This document shows, piece by piece, positions 1 through 6,653 of a stretch of DNA of 17,278 nucleotides (positions within the stretch are counted from its first letter, which is position 1; every line of letters begins with the position of its first letter). The translations under genes and the position numbers were made by a program. The stretch is taken from contig JAEZDL010000254.1 in the NCBI GenBank assembly GCA_023418095.1, positions 1 to 17,278 of the forward strand, given 5' to 3'. The notes below the pieces were generated by a model. It ran no database searches, was not told the origin of the DNA, and saw nothing but the letters and a program-made list of their open reading frames with translations. Source of the stretch: Bacteroidota bacterium (GTDB taxonomy: Bacteria; Bacteroidota; Bacteroidia; Flavobacteriales_F; PHOS-HE28).

Positions 1-73
1 GCACTTCGGAAAGCACCGTTCGCAGCCCGATCAAAGTAAGCTCACCACTATCTGCAAGAAGGGTTCTTACCAT
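1..73 (-). CDS. Response regulator, N-terminal fragment (partial)
   Basis: An ATG at 73-71 on the minus strand opens a frame that runs off the window edge after 24 codons. The peptide begins MVRTLLADSGELTLIGLRTV, which fits the first beta strand and helix of a receiver (CheY-like) domain of the kind fused to LuxR-type DNA-binding domains in Bacteroidota. The usual acidic pair after the first strand is Asp-Ser here instead of Asp-Asp, so the metal-binding pocket may be atypical. The phosphoacceptor Asp and the output domain lie outside the window. A good Bacteroidota promoter lies 31 bp upstream. The family assignment rests only on this short N-terminal match. Confidence 0.55.
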   Translation of the reverse strand, partial: MVRTLLADSGELTLIGLRTVLSEV

Positions 74-103
74 CTCTTATTTAGGATCATTCCAGATAAG
101 GCG

Positions 104-135
104 CAAATGTACTTCCCGCAGCTTCTGCACCCAAA
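104..135 (-). promoter_or_regulatory. Bacteroidota-type promoter of the response regulator
   Basis: Read on the minus strand, TACATTTG (111-104) matches the -7 consensus TAnnTTTG exactly. A TTTG (135-132) lies 20 bp further upstream, the right place for the -33 element. The ATG at 73 leaves a leader of roughly 25 nt. The promoter lies in the gap after the ribonuclease Z stop codon, so the regulator is probably transcribed on its own. Confidence 0.6.
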
Positions 136-156
136 CCCCTATGCTCCGATCGGAAC

Positions 157-1077
157 TTATCCACCGATCGGATAGGTGCGCCCATCCTCGCTCGCGATCG
201 TATTCGGAAAAATTGTCAACGCTTCCTGCAGCAGCTCTTCCGACCCCTTGTAACGCGAACTGAAATGGCCGATCAACAACTTCCTCACCCCCGCACTTTT
301 CGCCAGCATGGCCGCCTGCTCCGCGGTGGAATGCGCCGTTTCCTTCGCACGCGCAGCAAGCATACGCGTGAACGTGGCCTCATGGTACAGCAGATCCACC
401 CCTTGTATGTATGGCACCAGCTCCGGCGAGTAGGCCGTATCGGAACAATAGGCATAAGCGCGCGCTGGCGCGGGATCGGTGGTGAGGTCGGCGTTCGTGT
501 GGCGCGTTCCGTCAGGGAAGACCAGGTCCTCCCCCTCCTTGATCGCCTGCCGCTTGAAATGCGGGATCAATTTCAATGTTTCGATCCGCAGGTTCCGCAG
601 CGCCGGCCGTTCGCGGAATACGAACCCGATGCAATCGATCCGGTGTTTCAACGCCAGCGAGGTCACCACCACCCGGCTGTCCTCATGGATCACCGCGCCG
701 TTCACCGGCACCGTCGGGTGGAAATGCAGCGGATAGCGCAAATAGGTCCCCGATACGTGCAGTTGCAGATCGATCACGTCCTTCAGACCGGCAGGGGCAT
801 GCACGTGCAGCGCGTTGCGCCGCCCCATCAGGTGCATGGAACTGATCAGCCCCACGAGCCCGAAGAAATGGTCACCGTGCAGGTGGCTTATGAACACATG
901 ATCGATCCGGCTGAAATTCACCGCGTTCTCCCGCAACCGTTCCTGCGTGCCCTCGCCACAATCGATCATGTACGATCCTTCGTGGATGTTCAATAACTGC
1001 GAAGTGGGGAAGCGCCCGCGCGCCGGCAGGGCAGCGCCGGTGCCAAGCGTGGTAACCTCGAATCTTCGCAGATACAT
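157..1077 (-). CDS. rnz: Ribonuclease Z (tRNA 3'-end endonuclease)
   Basis: This 306-residue metallo-beta-lactamase-fold protein is the expected length for the short bacterial RNase Z, which trims 3' trailers from tRNA precursors. The metal-binding motif HLHGDH is at residues 65-70, with further ligands in LKHRID (His145), CSDTAY (Asp213) and IGHFSSRY (His271). HEAT (232-235) and HSTAEQAA (249-256) also fit the family. The N-terminal LGTGAALP is typical. The frame stays open upstream to 1245, but the extension is Arg/Pro/Cys-rich sequence read out of a GC-rich intergenic element, so the start is placed at ATG 1077. This genome needs such trimming because the tRNA in this window does not encode CCA. 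A -7-like box (TTCCTTTG) ends 5 nt before the ATG. Confidence 0.93.
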   Translation of the reverse strand: MYLRRFEVTTLGTGAALPARGRFPTSQLLNIHEGSYMIDCGEGTQERLRENAVNFSRIDHVFISHLHGDHFFGLVGLISSMHLMGRRNALHVHAPAGLKDVIDLQLHVSGTYLRYPLHFHPTVPVNGAVIHEDSRVVVTSLALKHRIDCIGFVFRERPALRNLRIETLKLIPHFKRQAIKEGEDLVFPDGTRHTNADLTTDPAPARAYAYCSDTAYSPELVPYIQGVDLLYHEATFTRMLAARAKETAHSTAEQAAMLAKSAGVRKLLIGHFSSRYKGSEELLQEALTIFPNTIASEDGRTYPIGG

Positions 1078-1082
1078 GGGCT

Positions 1083-1090
1083 CAAAGGAA
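1083..1090 (-). promoter_or_regulatory. Probable -7 element of rnz
   Basis: On the minus strand TTCCTTTG differs from TAnnTTTG at one position and ends 5 nt before the rnz ATG. The same arrangement is seen at three other genes in the window, so transcription probably starts at or next to the start codon. Confidence 0.4.
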
Positions 1091-1098
1091 GTGCATAT

Positions 1099-1254
1099 TG
1101 GGGCGTATCCCCGCAGGGCCGGGGTCGGGCTGTCCGTTGTGGCTGCCTTGTCGCAGCGGCCGGGCAGCGGCTGCGGTGGCTTCCTGCGGTCGCCTCCTCG
1201 CACGCACCCGGCGGCGCTTCGCCTGCGGCAGGCCGCCACTTCCATCCCTTACGC
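1099..1254. repeat. GC-rich intergenic repeat-like element
   Basis: This is the gap between rnz and the DUF3078 gene. It opens with the short hairpin GGGG-CGTAT-CCCC (1100-1112) and continues with the block GGGTCGGGCTGTCCG. It then has a variable GC-rich middle with the inverted repeat GCCTGC-G-GCAGGC, and ends with CTTCCATCCCTTACGC. From memory, elements with these same conserved ends (GGGGCG...CCCC, GTCGGGCT.TCCG, ATCCCT.ACGC) are found between genes in many Bacteroidota; this was not checked. On that basis it would be a dispersed extragenic element, possibly transcribed and structured. A chance run of GC-rich spacer is the alternative. Confidence 0.5.
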
Positions 1255-1286
1255 AACCCTGCGTCCGTTGCTCCGATCGGCGCCGG

Positions 1287-2225
1287 TCAAAGCTTCAGCG
1301 TAAGCCCTATCCCGAGCGTCTGCTTGAATTGCGTCATCGGTGCGGTGGTCACATTGCCCTCATCATCCGTGCGGGGCAGTTTGGTATCGTGATCGTAGAT
1401 CAGCACCGTGTTCAGCGTGGCACCGAACCATTCGTTCAGCTTCAGGGTCCAGAGGGTCTCCCAGTTCACTTTTATGTTCTGCGGATCGCGCAGGTAATTG
1501 CTGAACAGATCGCCGCGCGTGGTGAAACTGAAGTTCTTGGCAAGGTCCTTCGAGAATTGCAACCGCAGGAAGGCACCGGCCTCGAATTCGGTGGTGTTGC
1601 CGCGAAGCACGCCGTACACACGTTGCTCGGGATCGCCCAGCGGATCCCAAAGTGTTTCATCCGTAACGATCACCAACCGCGCGGTGGCCGGGGAAATGAA
1701 TACGCTGAAACTTGCACTTGGCCTGTAATCGATCCCGATCCCACCGATCAGGTAACCGGGCGCCAGGAGATGAGATATGCGTGTGCCTTCTTCATTGAAA
1801 CCTTCGGTGAACTGTGTGCGGAATTGCGCCAGCGCTGAGAGGTACCATGGGTGCCGCAGCTGGCGGCCGTACTTGGAGAGCAGTTCGATCCGGTCCTCGA
1901 TCTTGATCGCGCCACCATCCTGGAACTGCTGTCCACCAAAAGCGAGCACCAGCGTATTGTCCCATGCGCGCCCTTCCTTCTGCCAGTTGGCCTGGCCGTT
2001 GAACATGCTTATGCCGCTGATCGAACTCTGGCCGCCGGCCGACCAGTTCGAAAGGCTTACCTGTGTAAGGTTCACCGTGAATACACCGGTGGTGAGCCAG
2101 CCCGGTGTGAGCGTATCGGCCGTGGTGGGCCGGGAACCGATCCCTGTGGTATCGATCTGTGCGCTCATCCCGAACGATACAAGGATCGCCGTGAGTGAAG
2201 AGAAATACCTTCCGATCTTTTTCAT
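1287..2225 (-). CDS. DUF3078 domain-containing outer-membrane protein
   Basis: This 312-residue protein starts with a Sec signal peptide (MKKIGRYF, hydrophobic core, cleavage after SAQ near residue 23). It then carries the hallmarks of DUF3078, a Bacteroidota-specific family: LSNWSAGGQSSISG, WDNTLVLAFGGQQ, KIEDRIELLSKYG, WYLSALAQFRTQFTEG, ISHLLAPGYLIGGIGIDYRP and a C-terminal run of alternating hydrophobic strands ending LTLKL. The pattern suggests a small beta barrel in the outer membrane; the molecular role of the family is unknown. Its ATG overlaps the stop of the upstream cytochrome gene as ATGA, so the two are translationally coupled and share the promoter at 2773-2780. Confidence 0.85.
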   Translation of the reverse strand: MKKIGRYFSSLTAILVSFGMSAQIDTTGIGSRPTTADTLTPGWLTTGVFTVNLTQVSLSNWSAGGQSSISGISMFNGQANWQKEGRAWDNTLVLAFGGQQFQDGGAIKIEDRIELLSKYGRQLRHPWYLSALAQFRTQFTEGFNEEGTRISHLLAPGYLIGGIGIDYRPSASFSVFISPATARLVIVTDETLWDPLGDPEQRVYGVLRGNTTEFEAGAFLRLQFSKDLAKNFSFTTRGDLFSNYLRDPQNIKVNWETLWTLKLNEWFGATLNTVLIYDHDTKLPRTDDEGNVTTAPMTQFKQTLGIGLTLKL

Positions 2226-2764
2226 TTTGGATCTTGATTTGGCATCGCAGCACCCATCACTTGATCGGGAATGTTGAATTCCCCGGGTACCCGTATCTCT
2301 ATAAGGCCGTAGCCCGATGCATCATGGCAGGCATTGCACGACTTCACGAGCACCTCGCCCTCCTGCTCCAAGGCTTTCAGCCCTTCCTCCTTCAGCTTTT
2401 TCTGCAGATGCTCGTTCACTTCGAGGCCATAGGTGCGCATGTTGGCGCTGATGTCGATCCCTTCATCCACCACGTTCGCTTCAGCGATCTCCTCCATGGC
2501 CTCCTCCATTTCGTGAAGATAGAATTGCGCGAGCTCGGCGTTCGAACCGCGTACGGCTAGCCAGTATTTCTGGTGGAAACGCTGGATCCTTCCCATCACG
2601 ATCGCCACTTCGATCTCGTCGTGGTGCGCTTCTTCACTCTCCTGTGCGGAAGGTGCCGCAGCCCCTCTCTCCTTCCGATCGGCTTCTTCCGGGCCGCTTC
2701 GTACGAGCAATACCCCTACACCAACAAGGGCGATCAGCGAAATGATCAACGAAAGATTCTTCAT
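2222..2764 (-). CDS. Membrane-anchored c-type cytochrome, single heme
   Basis: This 180-residue protein has an N-terminal hydrophobic segment (about 4-21) followed by a charged Glu/Ala-rich linker (about 25-50). A mostly helical domain follows (about 50-135), with the single heme-attachment motif CNACH at 143-147. A CxxCH near the C terminus after predicted helices recalls the four-helix cytochrome c'/c556 fold, but the rest is too divergent for a firm assignment. The segment after the heme (GYGLIEIRVPGEFNIP) is proline-bearing and exposed-looking. The cytochrome is probably tethered to the inner membrane facing the periplasm. It is the first gene of a two-gene operon with the DUF3078 protein (ATGA overlap), suggesting a shared envelope job. 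The promoter TACCTTTG ends 8 nt before the ATG. Confidence 0.7.
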   Translation of the reverse strand: MKNLSLIISLIALVGVGVLLVRSGPEEADRKERGAAAPSAQESEEAHHDEIEVAIVMGRIQRFHQKYWLAVRGSNAELAQFYLHEMEEAMEEIAEANVVDEGIDISANMRTYGLEVNEHLQKKLKEEGLKALEQEGEVLVKSCNACHDASGYGLIEIRVPGEFNIPDQVMGAAMPNQDPK

Positions 2765-2772
2765 CAGGGGCG

Positions 2773-2780
2773 CAAAGGTA
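2773..2780 (-). promoter_or_regulatory. -7 element of the cytochrome/DUF3078 operon
   Basis: TACCTTTG on the minus strand is an exact TAnnTTTG match. It ends 8 nt before the cytochrome ATG at 2764, so the transcript should have almost no leader. It lies directly downstream of the tRNA terminator, separating the two units. Confidence 0.6.
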
Positions 2781-2789
2781 TCGGCATGG

Positions 2790-2823
2790 AAAGCAAAGGC
2801 CGGATCCGATCGGGGACCCGGCC
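2790..2823 (-). terminator. Rho-independent terminator of the tRNA-Val gene
   Basis: Minus-strand arms GGCCGGGTCC (2823-2814) and GGATCCGGCC (2807-2798) form a 10-bp stem with one G-U pair and a 6-nt loop, followed by TTTGCTTT (2797-2790). It starts 8 nt beyond the tRNA 3' end. Confidence 0.65.
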
Positions 2824-2831
2824 GGCGGAAG

Positions 2832-2906
2832 TGGGCATTGCCGGATTCGAACCAGCGACCCCTACCTTGTCGAGGTAGTGCTCTGAACCAGCTGAGCTAA
2901 ATGCCC
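2832..2906 (-). tRNA. tRNA-Val (anticodon GAC)
   Basis: The 75-nt minus-strand sequence folds into a complete cloverleaf. The acceptor stem is GGGCATT/AATGCCC with discriminator A, and the D arm is GCTC/GAGC with loop AGCTGGTTCA. The anticodon stem is CTACC/GGTAG with loop TCGACAA, the variable loop is GGGTC, and the T arm is GCTGG/CCGGC (one G-U) with loop TTCGAAT. CCA is not encoded. The anticodon GAC reads the valine codons GUC and GUU. The odd point is position 33, which is C where nearly all tRNAs have U. The stem leaves no other register that would restore U33. The gene has its own promoter and terminator. Confidence 0.93.
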
Positions 2907-2920
2907 GTGCAAGCGGATCG

Positions 2921-2928
2921 CAAATGTA
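2921..2928 (-). promoter_or_regulatory. -7 element of tRNA-Val
   Basis: TACATTTG on the minus strand matches TAnnTTTG exactly and ends 14 nt before the mature tRNA 5' end, leaving a short leader for RNase P. No convincing -33 box is visible upstream. Confidence 0.55.
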
Positions 2929-2985
2929 ATACGATGCATTCCGGGGCCATCTGAGAAAGATCATTCCGTGTATGGCGCTGGATCT

Positions 2986-2993
2986 TACTTTTG
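2986..2993 (+). promoter_or_regulatory. -7 element of the fatty acid hydroxylase gene
   Basis: TACTTTTG matches TAnnTTTG exactly. It lies 27 nt before the ATG at 3021 and is divergent from the tRNA promoter about 60 bp away. The leader contains the purine run AAGGAAG (3013-3019), a plausible ribosome binding site. Confidence 0.5.
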
Positions 2994-3020
2994 TGGGGAA
3001 TACAAGGGAAGCAAGGAAGA

Positions 3021-3674
3021 ATGGCAACAAAGAAGATCAACGACAGTGGCCGCCTTTTCAAAAGCCCGGTGCTCGAGGCGTTGACCAAGACGCACATCGC
3101 GATCCCGCTCACGATCTTTTACGGTACGGGCATCGGTGCGCTCTACTTCTCGCTCAGCTACTTCAACCTGCGGATCGTGCCCACGATCGCGCTCTTCATC
3201 GTGGGCGCCTTCTTCTTCACTCTCGTGGAGTACCTCGTGCACAAGCATTTCTACCACATGGGCACCGATAGCCCGCGCAAGGCACGCCTGCAGTACATGT
3301 TCCATGGGGTACACCACGATCATCCGCGCGACAAGAAGCGGCTTGCGCTGCCACCGCTGATGAGCGTATTGGTGGCCGCCATGTTCGTGGGCATCTTCTT
3401 CCTGCTGATGGGTGCTTCGGGCATCGCGTTCGGCGGTGGTTTCATGACCGGCTATGCGACCTACCTGCTGGCACATTACGCTATCCATGTTTACAATCCA
3501 CCGAAGAATTTCCTTAGCGTGATTTGGAAGCACCACAATCTGCATCACTATGTGGGTGATACCGGAGCCTTCGGTGTAAGCTCTCCTTTCTGGGACCATG
3601 TCTTCGGCACCATGCCTGAGGATCCAAAGAAGAAGCGGGCGCAGGCACCTGTTCGCGAGCGCGTCACCGCCTGA
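3021..3674 (+). CDS. Fatty acid hydroxylase / sterol desaturase superfamily membrane protein
   Basis: This 217-residue integral membrane protein carries the histidine clusters that hold a di-iron centre in this superfamily: HKHFYH (74-79), HGVHHDH (95-101), AHYAIH (151-156) and HHNLHH (171-176), plus His193. Hydrophobic segments lie at about 26-46, 53-72, 114-131 and 137-156. The order and spacing fit the fatty acid 2-hydroxylase (FA2H/Scs7) branch, which hydroxylates acyl chains of sphingolipid-type lipids using O2. In Bacteroidota the likely substrate is the acyl chain of a sphingolipid, sulfonolipid or aminolipid, which is an inference. The start is set at ATG 3021, after AAGGAAG; a TTG at 2991 is in frame but sits in the promoter. 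Its stop is immediately adjacent to that of the convergent phospholipase C-like gene. Confidence 0.85.
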   Translation: MATKKINDSGRLFKSPVLEALTKTHIAIPLTIFYGTGIGALYFSLSYFNLRIVPTIALFIVGAFFFTLVEYLVHKHFYHMGTDSPRKARLQYMFHGVHHDHPRDKKRLALPPLMSVLVAAMFVGIFFLLMGASGIAFGGGFMTGYATYLLAHYAIHVYNPPKNFLSVIWKHHNLHHYVGDTGAFGVSSPFWDHVFGTMPEDPKKKRAQAPVRERVTA

Positions 3675-4670
3675 TCACTCGTGTTCGCGGCCGATCGGAT
3701 CGGCCGATCGGTACAACTCCTCTTCGGCCTTCAATACGGCCTTCAGACTATCGCTGATCTCTTTCTGTTCGAAGCGATCGAGATCGGGCTGGCCGGCGTT
3801 GACCCACGCACTGTACCACAAGCTTCCCAATAGGATGATGGACCGGTTCATGCGCTGCTCCACCATTCCGGCCAACGCGGCCTCGTAGGCCAGGGTGAAT
3901 TCACGCGAATATTCACGCACTCCGCCCCTTCCGCGATCCTCGAACGTGTATTTGCGATCTGGCGGAAAGGCTTCGCTCACGCGCCTCTCGATCTGGAGAA
4001 CGGATTCCACCAAGGCATGGCTTTCCTTCACTGCTTTCCACGCTTCCTCGAGCGGATCTTCGACGTAGACAGCACGGCCTACGAAGTGATCGTAGCCTTC
4101 CGCGGAAAGCTCCGGGATCCGTGATTCCCAGAACGCGTGGATGCCATGCTGGCCGGTAAGTTGGCCATTGTAGTTCTCCGTGGTGTGAAGCGGCACATGT
4201 GCATCGGCAACGTAGTGGCCGAGTTCCGCGCAACCTTTCAAGATCCGATCCACGTCGCCTCGCTGGAACGCGCGAACGAGACCGAAGAATTCACGATCGA
4301 TGTGCCAAGGCACGATGCCGTAGGCCAGCAGCGTATCCTCCGTGAATTTCTCCACCGCATCCTTCCAACGTTTCGGCATCACTTCAAATGGATCGGCAGC
4401 ATCACTGGTGTAGTGATCGATATCGATGTAATGGCGCGGCGCTTCGTCCTTCACCGCATAGCGACGCCGATCGGGATCCACCGCGCGATCGGAAATGAAA
4501 TCGATATGACGCTTGAAGAACGGGAACATCTCCGGCGGCAGGGTGAAACACGCCATTCGATTGATCCGCCGGTGACCGTAAAAACCCCAAAGATCTTCGC
4601 ACCGCGATGCGGAATGATCCTGCTGTATCGTCAGAAGAAAGAGAAGCAGAATGATGCCGCGCCACCACAC
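3675..4670 (-). CDS. Zinc-dependent phospholipase C / S1-P1 nuclease-like protein
   Basis: This 331-residue secreted protein has an N-terminal signal peptide (hydrophobic core at 5-14, cleavage near Ala21). The mature part shows the three-zinc fold shared by bacterial phospholipase C and S1/P1 nucleases: WGFYGHRRIN (Trp28, His33), HYIDIDHY (80-87), PWHIDREFF (His123), ELGHYVADAHVPLH (His152, Asp156, His162) and HAFWES (His178, Glu182). Expected activity is hydrolysis of a phosphodiester in lipid or nucleic acid outside the inner membrane; the substrate cannot be read from sequence. The start is GTG at 4670, 3 nt after the comB stop, because no in-frame ATG comes before Met39 and the signal peptide would be lost. 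It is the last gene of the gcvT-comB operon. No terminator separates it from the convergent hydroxylase gene. Confidence 0.8.
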   Translation of the reverse strand: MWWRGIILLLFLLTIQQDHSASRCEDLWGFYGHRRINRMACFTLPPEMFPFFKRHIDFISDRAVDPDRRRYAVKDEAPRHYIDIDHYTSDAADPFEVMPKRWKDAVEKFTEDTLLAYGIVPWHIDREFFGLVRAFQRGDVDRILKGCAELGHYVADAHVPLHTTENYNGQLTGQHGIHAFWESRIPELSAEGYDHFVGRAVYVEDPLEEAWKAVKESHALVESVLQIERRVSEAFPPDRKYTFEDRGRGGVREYSREFTLAYEAALAGMVEQRMNRSIILLGSLWYSAWVNAGQPDLDRFEQKEISDSLKAVLKAEEELYRSADPIGREHE

Positions 4671-4673
4671 GGC

Positions 4674-5435
4674 TCAGGCGACCACCGGAAGTTCCATGCG
4701 AACCAGTTCGCCATTGCGCAATACAGGGATCACGCGGCTCTGATCAGGCGTAAGGCAATACTTCACATCGGGAAGAAGCTTCAGTTGCTGGATCCGGCGC
4801 CGTCGTGGTGCTGCTTTCACAAGGCTCGCAAAGTTGTCGCGCGCAGCCATGTACAGGTACTTGGCCGCGATCGAGGAATCCTCTTCCACGCCGAATTTCC
4901 CGCTTTCCAGCAACCGGTCCATCACCGCACCGGCGAACGCCGAGTCCTCCAGGTTGAATTTATCCTGCCAGCCGGAACAGAGAAGTAAGATGTTCTCGTT
5001 CTGCTTCACCAGCCAGTCGCTTAGCGCCGTAAGGTTCAGGAACGATCCGATCACGAGCATCTTCGCATTCTTCGCAAGATTTATCGCTTTGGTTCCGTTC
5101 GTCGTGGTCATCACGATCGTATGGCCGCTGAGGTCCTTGTCCACGTACGCGAGCGGTGAATTGCCATACTCGAAACCCTTCACGATCTCACCGTTCCGTT
5201 CCGCTGCTGCAATGAAACCGGCCCGCCCGATATACTGTTGCGCTTCTTCGATCGTGGCCACCGGAATGATCCGATCAACACCATTCTCGAAAGCGGCCAC
5301 CATGGCCGATGTGGCGCGAAGCACATCGATCACCACCACGATCCCCATATCAGCCGCGTACAATGGATACTGCTGCGGCATGAAGCAGACCTCCACGCGG
5401 TACTTGTAATCGCTGTTCTTGATCGGATCCTTCAT
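4674..5435 (-). CDS. comB: 2-phosphosulfolactate phosphatase family protein
   Basis: This 253-residue protein matches the ComB family, which converts (2R)-phospho-3-sulfolactate to 3-sulfolactate with Mg2+. Visible family motifs are VVVIDVLRATSA (33-44), GEIVKGFEYGNSP (82-94), TTNGT (111-115), GSFLNL (130-135), CSGW (153-156) and NLEDSAFAG (161-169). In methanogens the reaction belongs to coenzyme M synthesis. Bacterial homologues occur in organisms without coenzyme M, so the true product here is unknown; a link to sulfonate or sulfonolipid metabolism is possible. The ATG overlaps the gcvT stop by one base (TGATG), so it is translationally coupled. The following phospholipase C-like gene starts 3 nt after its stop. 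Confidence 0.88.
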   Translation of the reverse strand: MKDPIKNSDYKYRVEVCFMPQQYPLYAADMGIVVVIDVLRATSAMVAAFENGVDRIIPVATIEEAQQYIGRAGFIAAAERNGEIVKGFEYGNSPLAYVDKDLSGHTIVMTTTNGTKAINLAKNAKMLVIGSFLNLTALSDWLVKQNENILLLCSGWQDKFNLEDSAFAGAVMDRLLESGKFGVEEDSSIAAKYLYMAARDNFASLVKAAPRRRRIQQLKLLPDVKYCLTPDQSRVIPVLRNGELVRMELPVVA

Positions 5436-6553
5436 CAGTTCGCTTTCAGGAAGGGAAGCTTCACCACTTTTCCTTTCGCGATCCTTCCGCGGATGTCGAT
5501 GTGGATCTCCGATCCTTCAGCAGCCATCGCCGCCGGGACGTATGCCAGGCCGATCGGCTTCTGCAGGGATGGGCTCATGGTACCCGAAGTTACTTTACCG
5601 ATCACATTTCCCTGCGCATCAACTACCGGATGATCGTGCCGTGGTATTGCCCGATCGAGCAGCTCGAAGCCCACCAGTTTCCGATCGAGACCTTTTTCCT
5701 TCTGTGCCTTCAAGCGATCGGAATCGATGAAATCCTTGGTGAATTTCGTGATCCAGCCCAGGCCGGCTTCCAATGGTGAAGTGGTGTCATCGATGTCGTT
5801 CCCATACAAACAGAAACCCATTTCAAGACGAAGGGTATCGCGCGACGCCAGGCCCGCGGGTTTGATCCCGAACGGCTCGCCAGCTTTCATGATCGCATGC
5901 CACGCTTTTTCAGCGATCGGGTTTGGAATGTACACTTCGTATCCGCCTGCGCCGGTGTAGCCGGTGGTGGAGATCATCACCAGCCCCACGCCTTCCATTT
6001 GCGCGTACATCGAAGTGTAGTACGGCATTGAAGCGATATCCTCCTTGAAGAAACCCTTCAGCACATCCACCGCATTCGGGCCTTGCACCGCGAGCAGGCT
6101 CATGTGATCGCTGATGTTCTCCAGCTTCGCATCGAAGGTGTTGTGCTTGTTGATCCAATCCCAATCCTTTTGCATGTTCGATGCGTTCACCACCAGCACG
6201 TAATGGTGATCGTCGCCATGGTTCATGCGGTACACCAGCAGATCATCCACGATGCCGCCATTGCCATTGGGCATGCAGGAGTACTGCACCTTTCCCGGAG
6301 TGAGCTTCGAGACATCGTTCGTCGTGATCTTCTGGAGCAGATCCAACACGCCCGGCCCGCGCACGATGAATTCGCCCATGTGGCTTACATCGAAAACGCC
6401 AACGCTCTTGCGTACGGTGAGGTGTTCATCGTTCACGCCGGAATATTGCACTGGCATGAGGTAACCGGCGAAAGGCACCATCTTGGCGCCGAGTTGTTCG
6501 TGGATATGCGAGAAAGCGGTCCGTTTCAGATCGGTCGCGGTGGTGGTCGTCAT
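5435..6553 (-). CDS. gcvT: Glycine cleavage system aminomethyltransferase (T protein)
   Basis: This 372-residue enzyme transfers the methylene carbon of aminomethylated H protein to tetrahydrofolate, releasing ammonia. It shows the family order: FAGYLMPVQY (28-37), VFDVSHMGE (53-61), TTNDVSKLTPGKVQYS (77-92), GGIVDDLLVYR (99-109, with the folate-binding Asp), TTGYTGAGGYEVY (196-208), ASRDTLRLEMGFCLYGNDI (236-254) and SPLEAGLGW (259-267). The start is set at ATG 6553 (MTTTTATDLKRTAF); the frame stays open to 6613, but the extension crosses the terminator of the next gene. The other gcv genes are not in the window. It heads the operon with comB and the phospholipase C-like gene. A weak -7 box overlaps the upstream terminator's T-tract at 6591-6598. 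Confidence 0.95.
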   Translation of the reverse strand: MTTTTATDLKRTAFSHIHEQLGAKMVPFAGYLMPVQYSGVNDEHLTVRKSVGVFDVSHMGEFIVRGPGVLDLLQKITTNDVSKLTPGKVQYSCMPNGNGGIVDDLLVYRMNHGDDHHYVLVVNASNMQKDWDWINKHNTFDAKLENISDHMSLLAVQGPNAVDVLKGFFKEDIASMPYYTSMYAQMEGVGLVMISTTGYTGAGGYEVYIPNPIAEKAWHAIMKAGEPFGIKPAGLASRDTLRLEMGFCLYGNDIDDTTSPLEAGLGWITKFTKDFIDSDRLKAQKEKGLDRKLVGFELLDRAIPRHDHPVVDAQGNVIGKVTSGTMSPSLQKPIGLAYVPAAMAAEGSEIHIDIRGRIAKGKVVKLPFLKAN

Positions 6554-6590
6554 TGTTGATGTTGGGGCTGATCCAGATCGCGAAGTTCGG

Positions 6591-6632
6591 CAAAAGAAAG
6601 AGGGCTCCGGCACTGAAGTGCGGAAGCCCTCT
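6591..6632 (-). terminator. Rho-independent terminator after the S74 surface-protein gene
   Basis: Minus-strand arms AGAGGGCT (6632-6625) and AGCCCTCT (6606-6599) enclose the inner pairing CCGCACT/AGTGCCGG, followed by TTCTTTTG (6598-6591). It lies 21 bp past the stop of the 6654-8207 frame. The same T-run, TTCTTTTG, is one mismatch from TAnnTTTG and could double as the -7 box of gcvT, giving a leader of about 35 nt. Confidence 0.75.
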
Positions 6633-6653
6633 AGCGGATGGAAATAGATCGCC

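Noticed and set aside
265..996. 243-codon open frame on the plus strand across the rnz region
   Set aside because: It is antisense to rnz, which has every catalytic motif. The frame is rich in His, Arg and Gln and has no recognisable domain. Long antisense frames are common in GC-rich DNA.
1078..1245. 56-codon N-terminal extension of ribonuclease Z
   Set aside because: The extra residues are Arg/Pro/Cys-rich, read from the GC-rich intergenic element, and RNase Z is complete from ATG 1077.
2991..3020. TTG start for the fatty acid hydroxylase
   Set aside because: The TTG is the end of the -7 box TACTTTTG, and ATG 3021 follows a purine-rich ribosome binding site.
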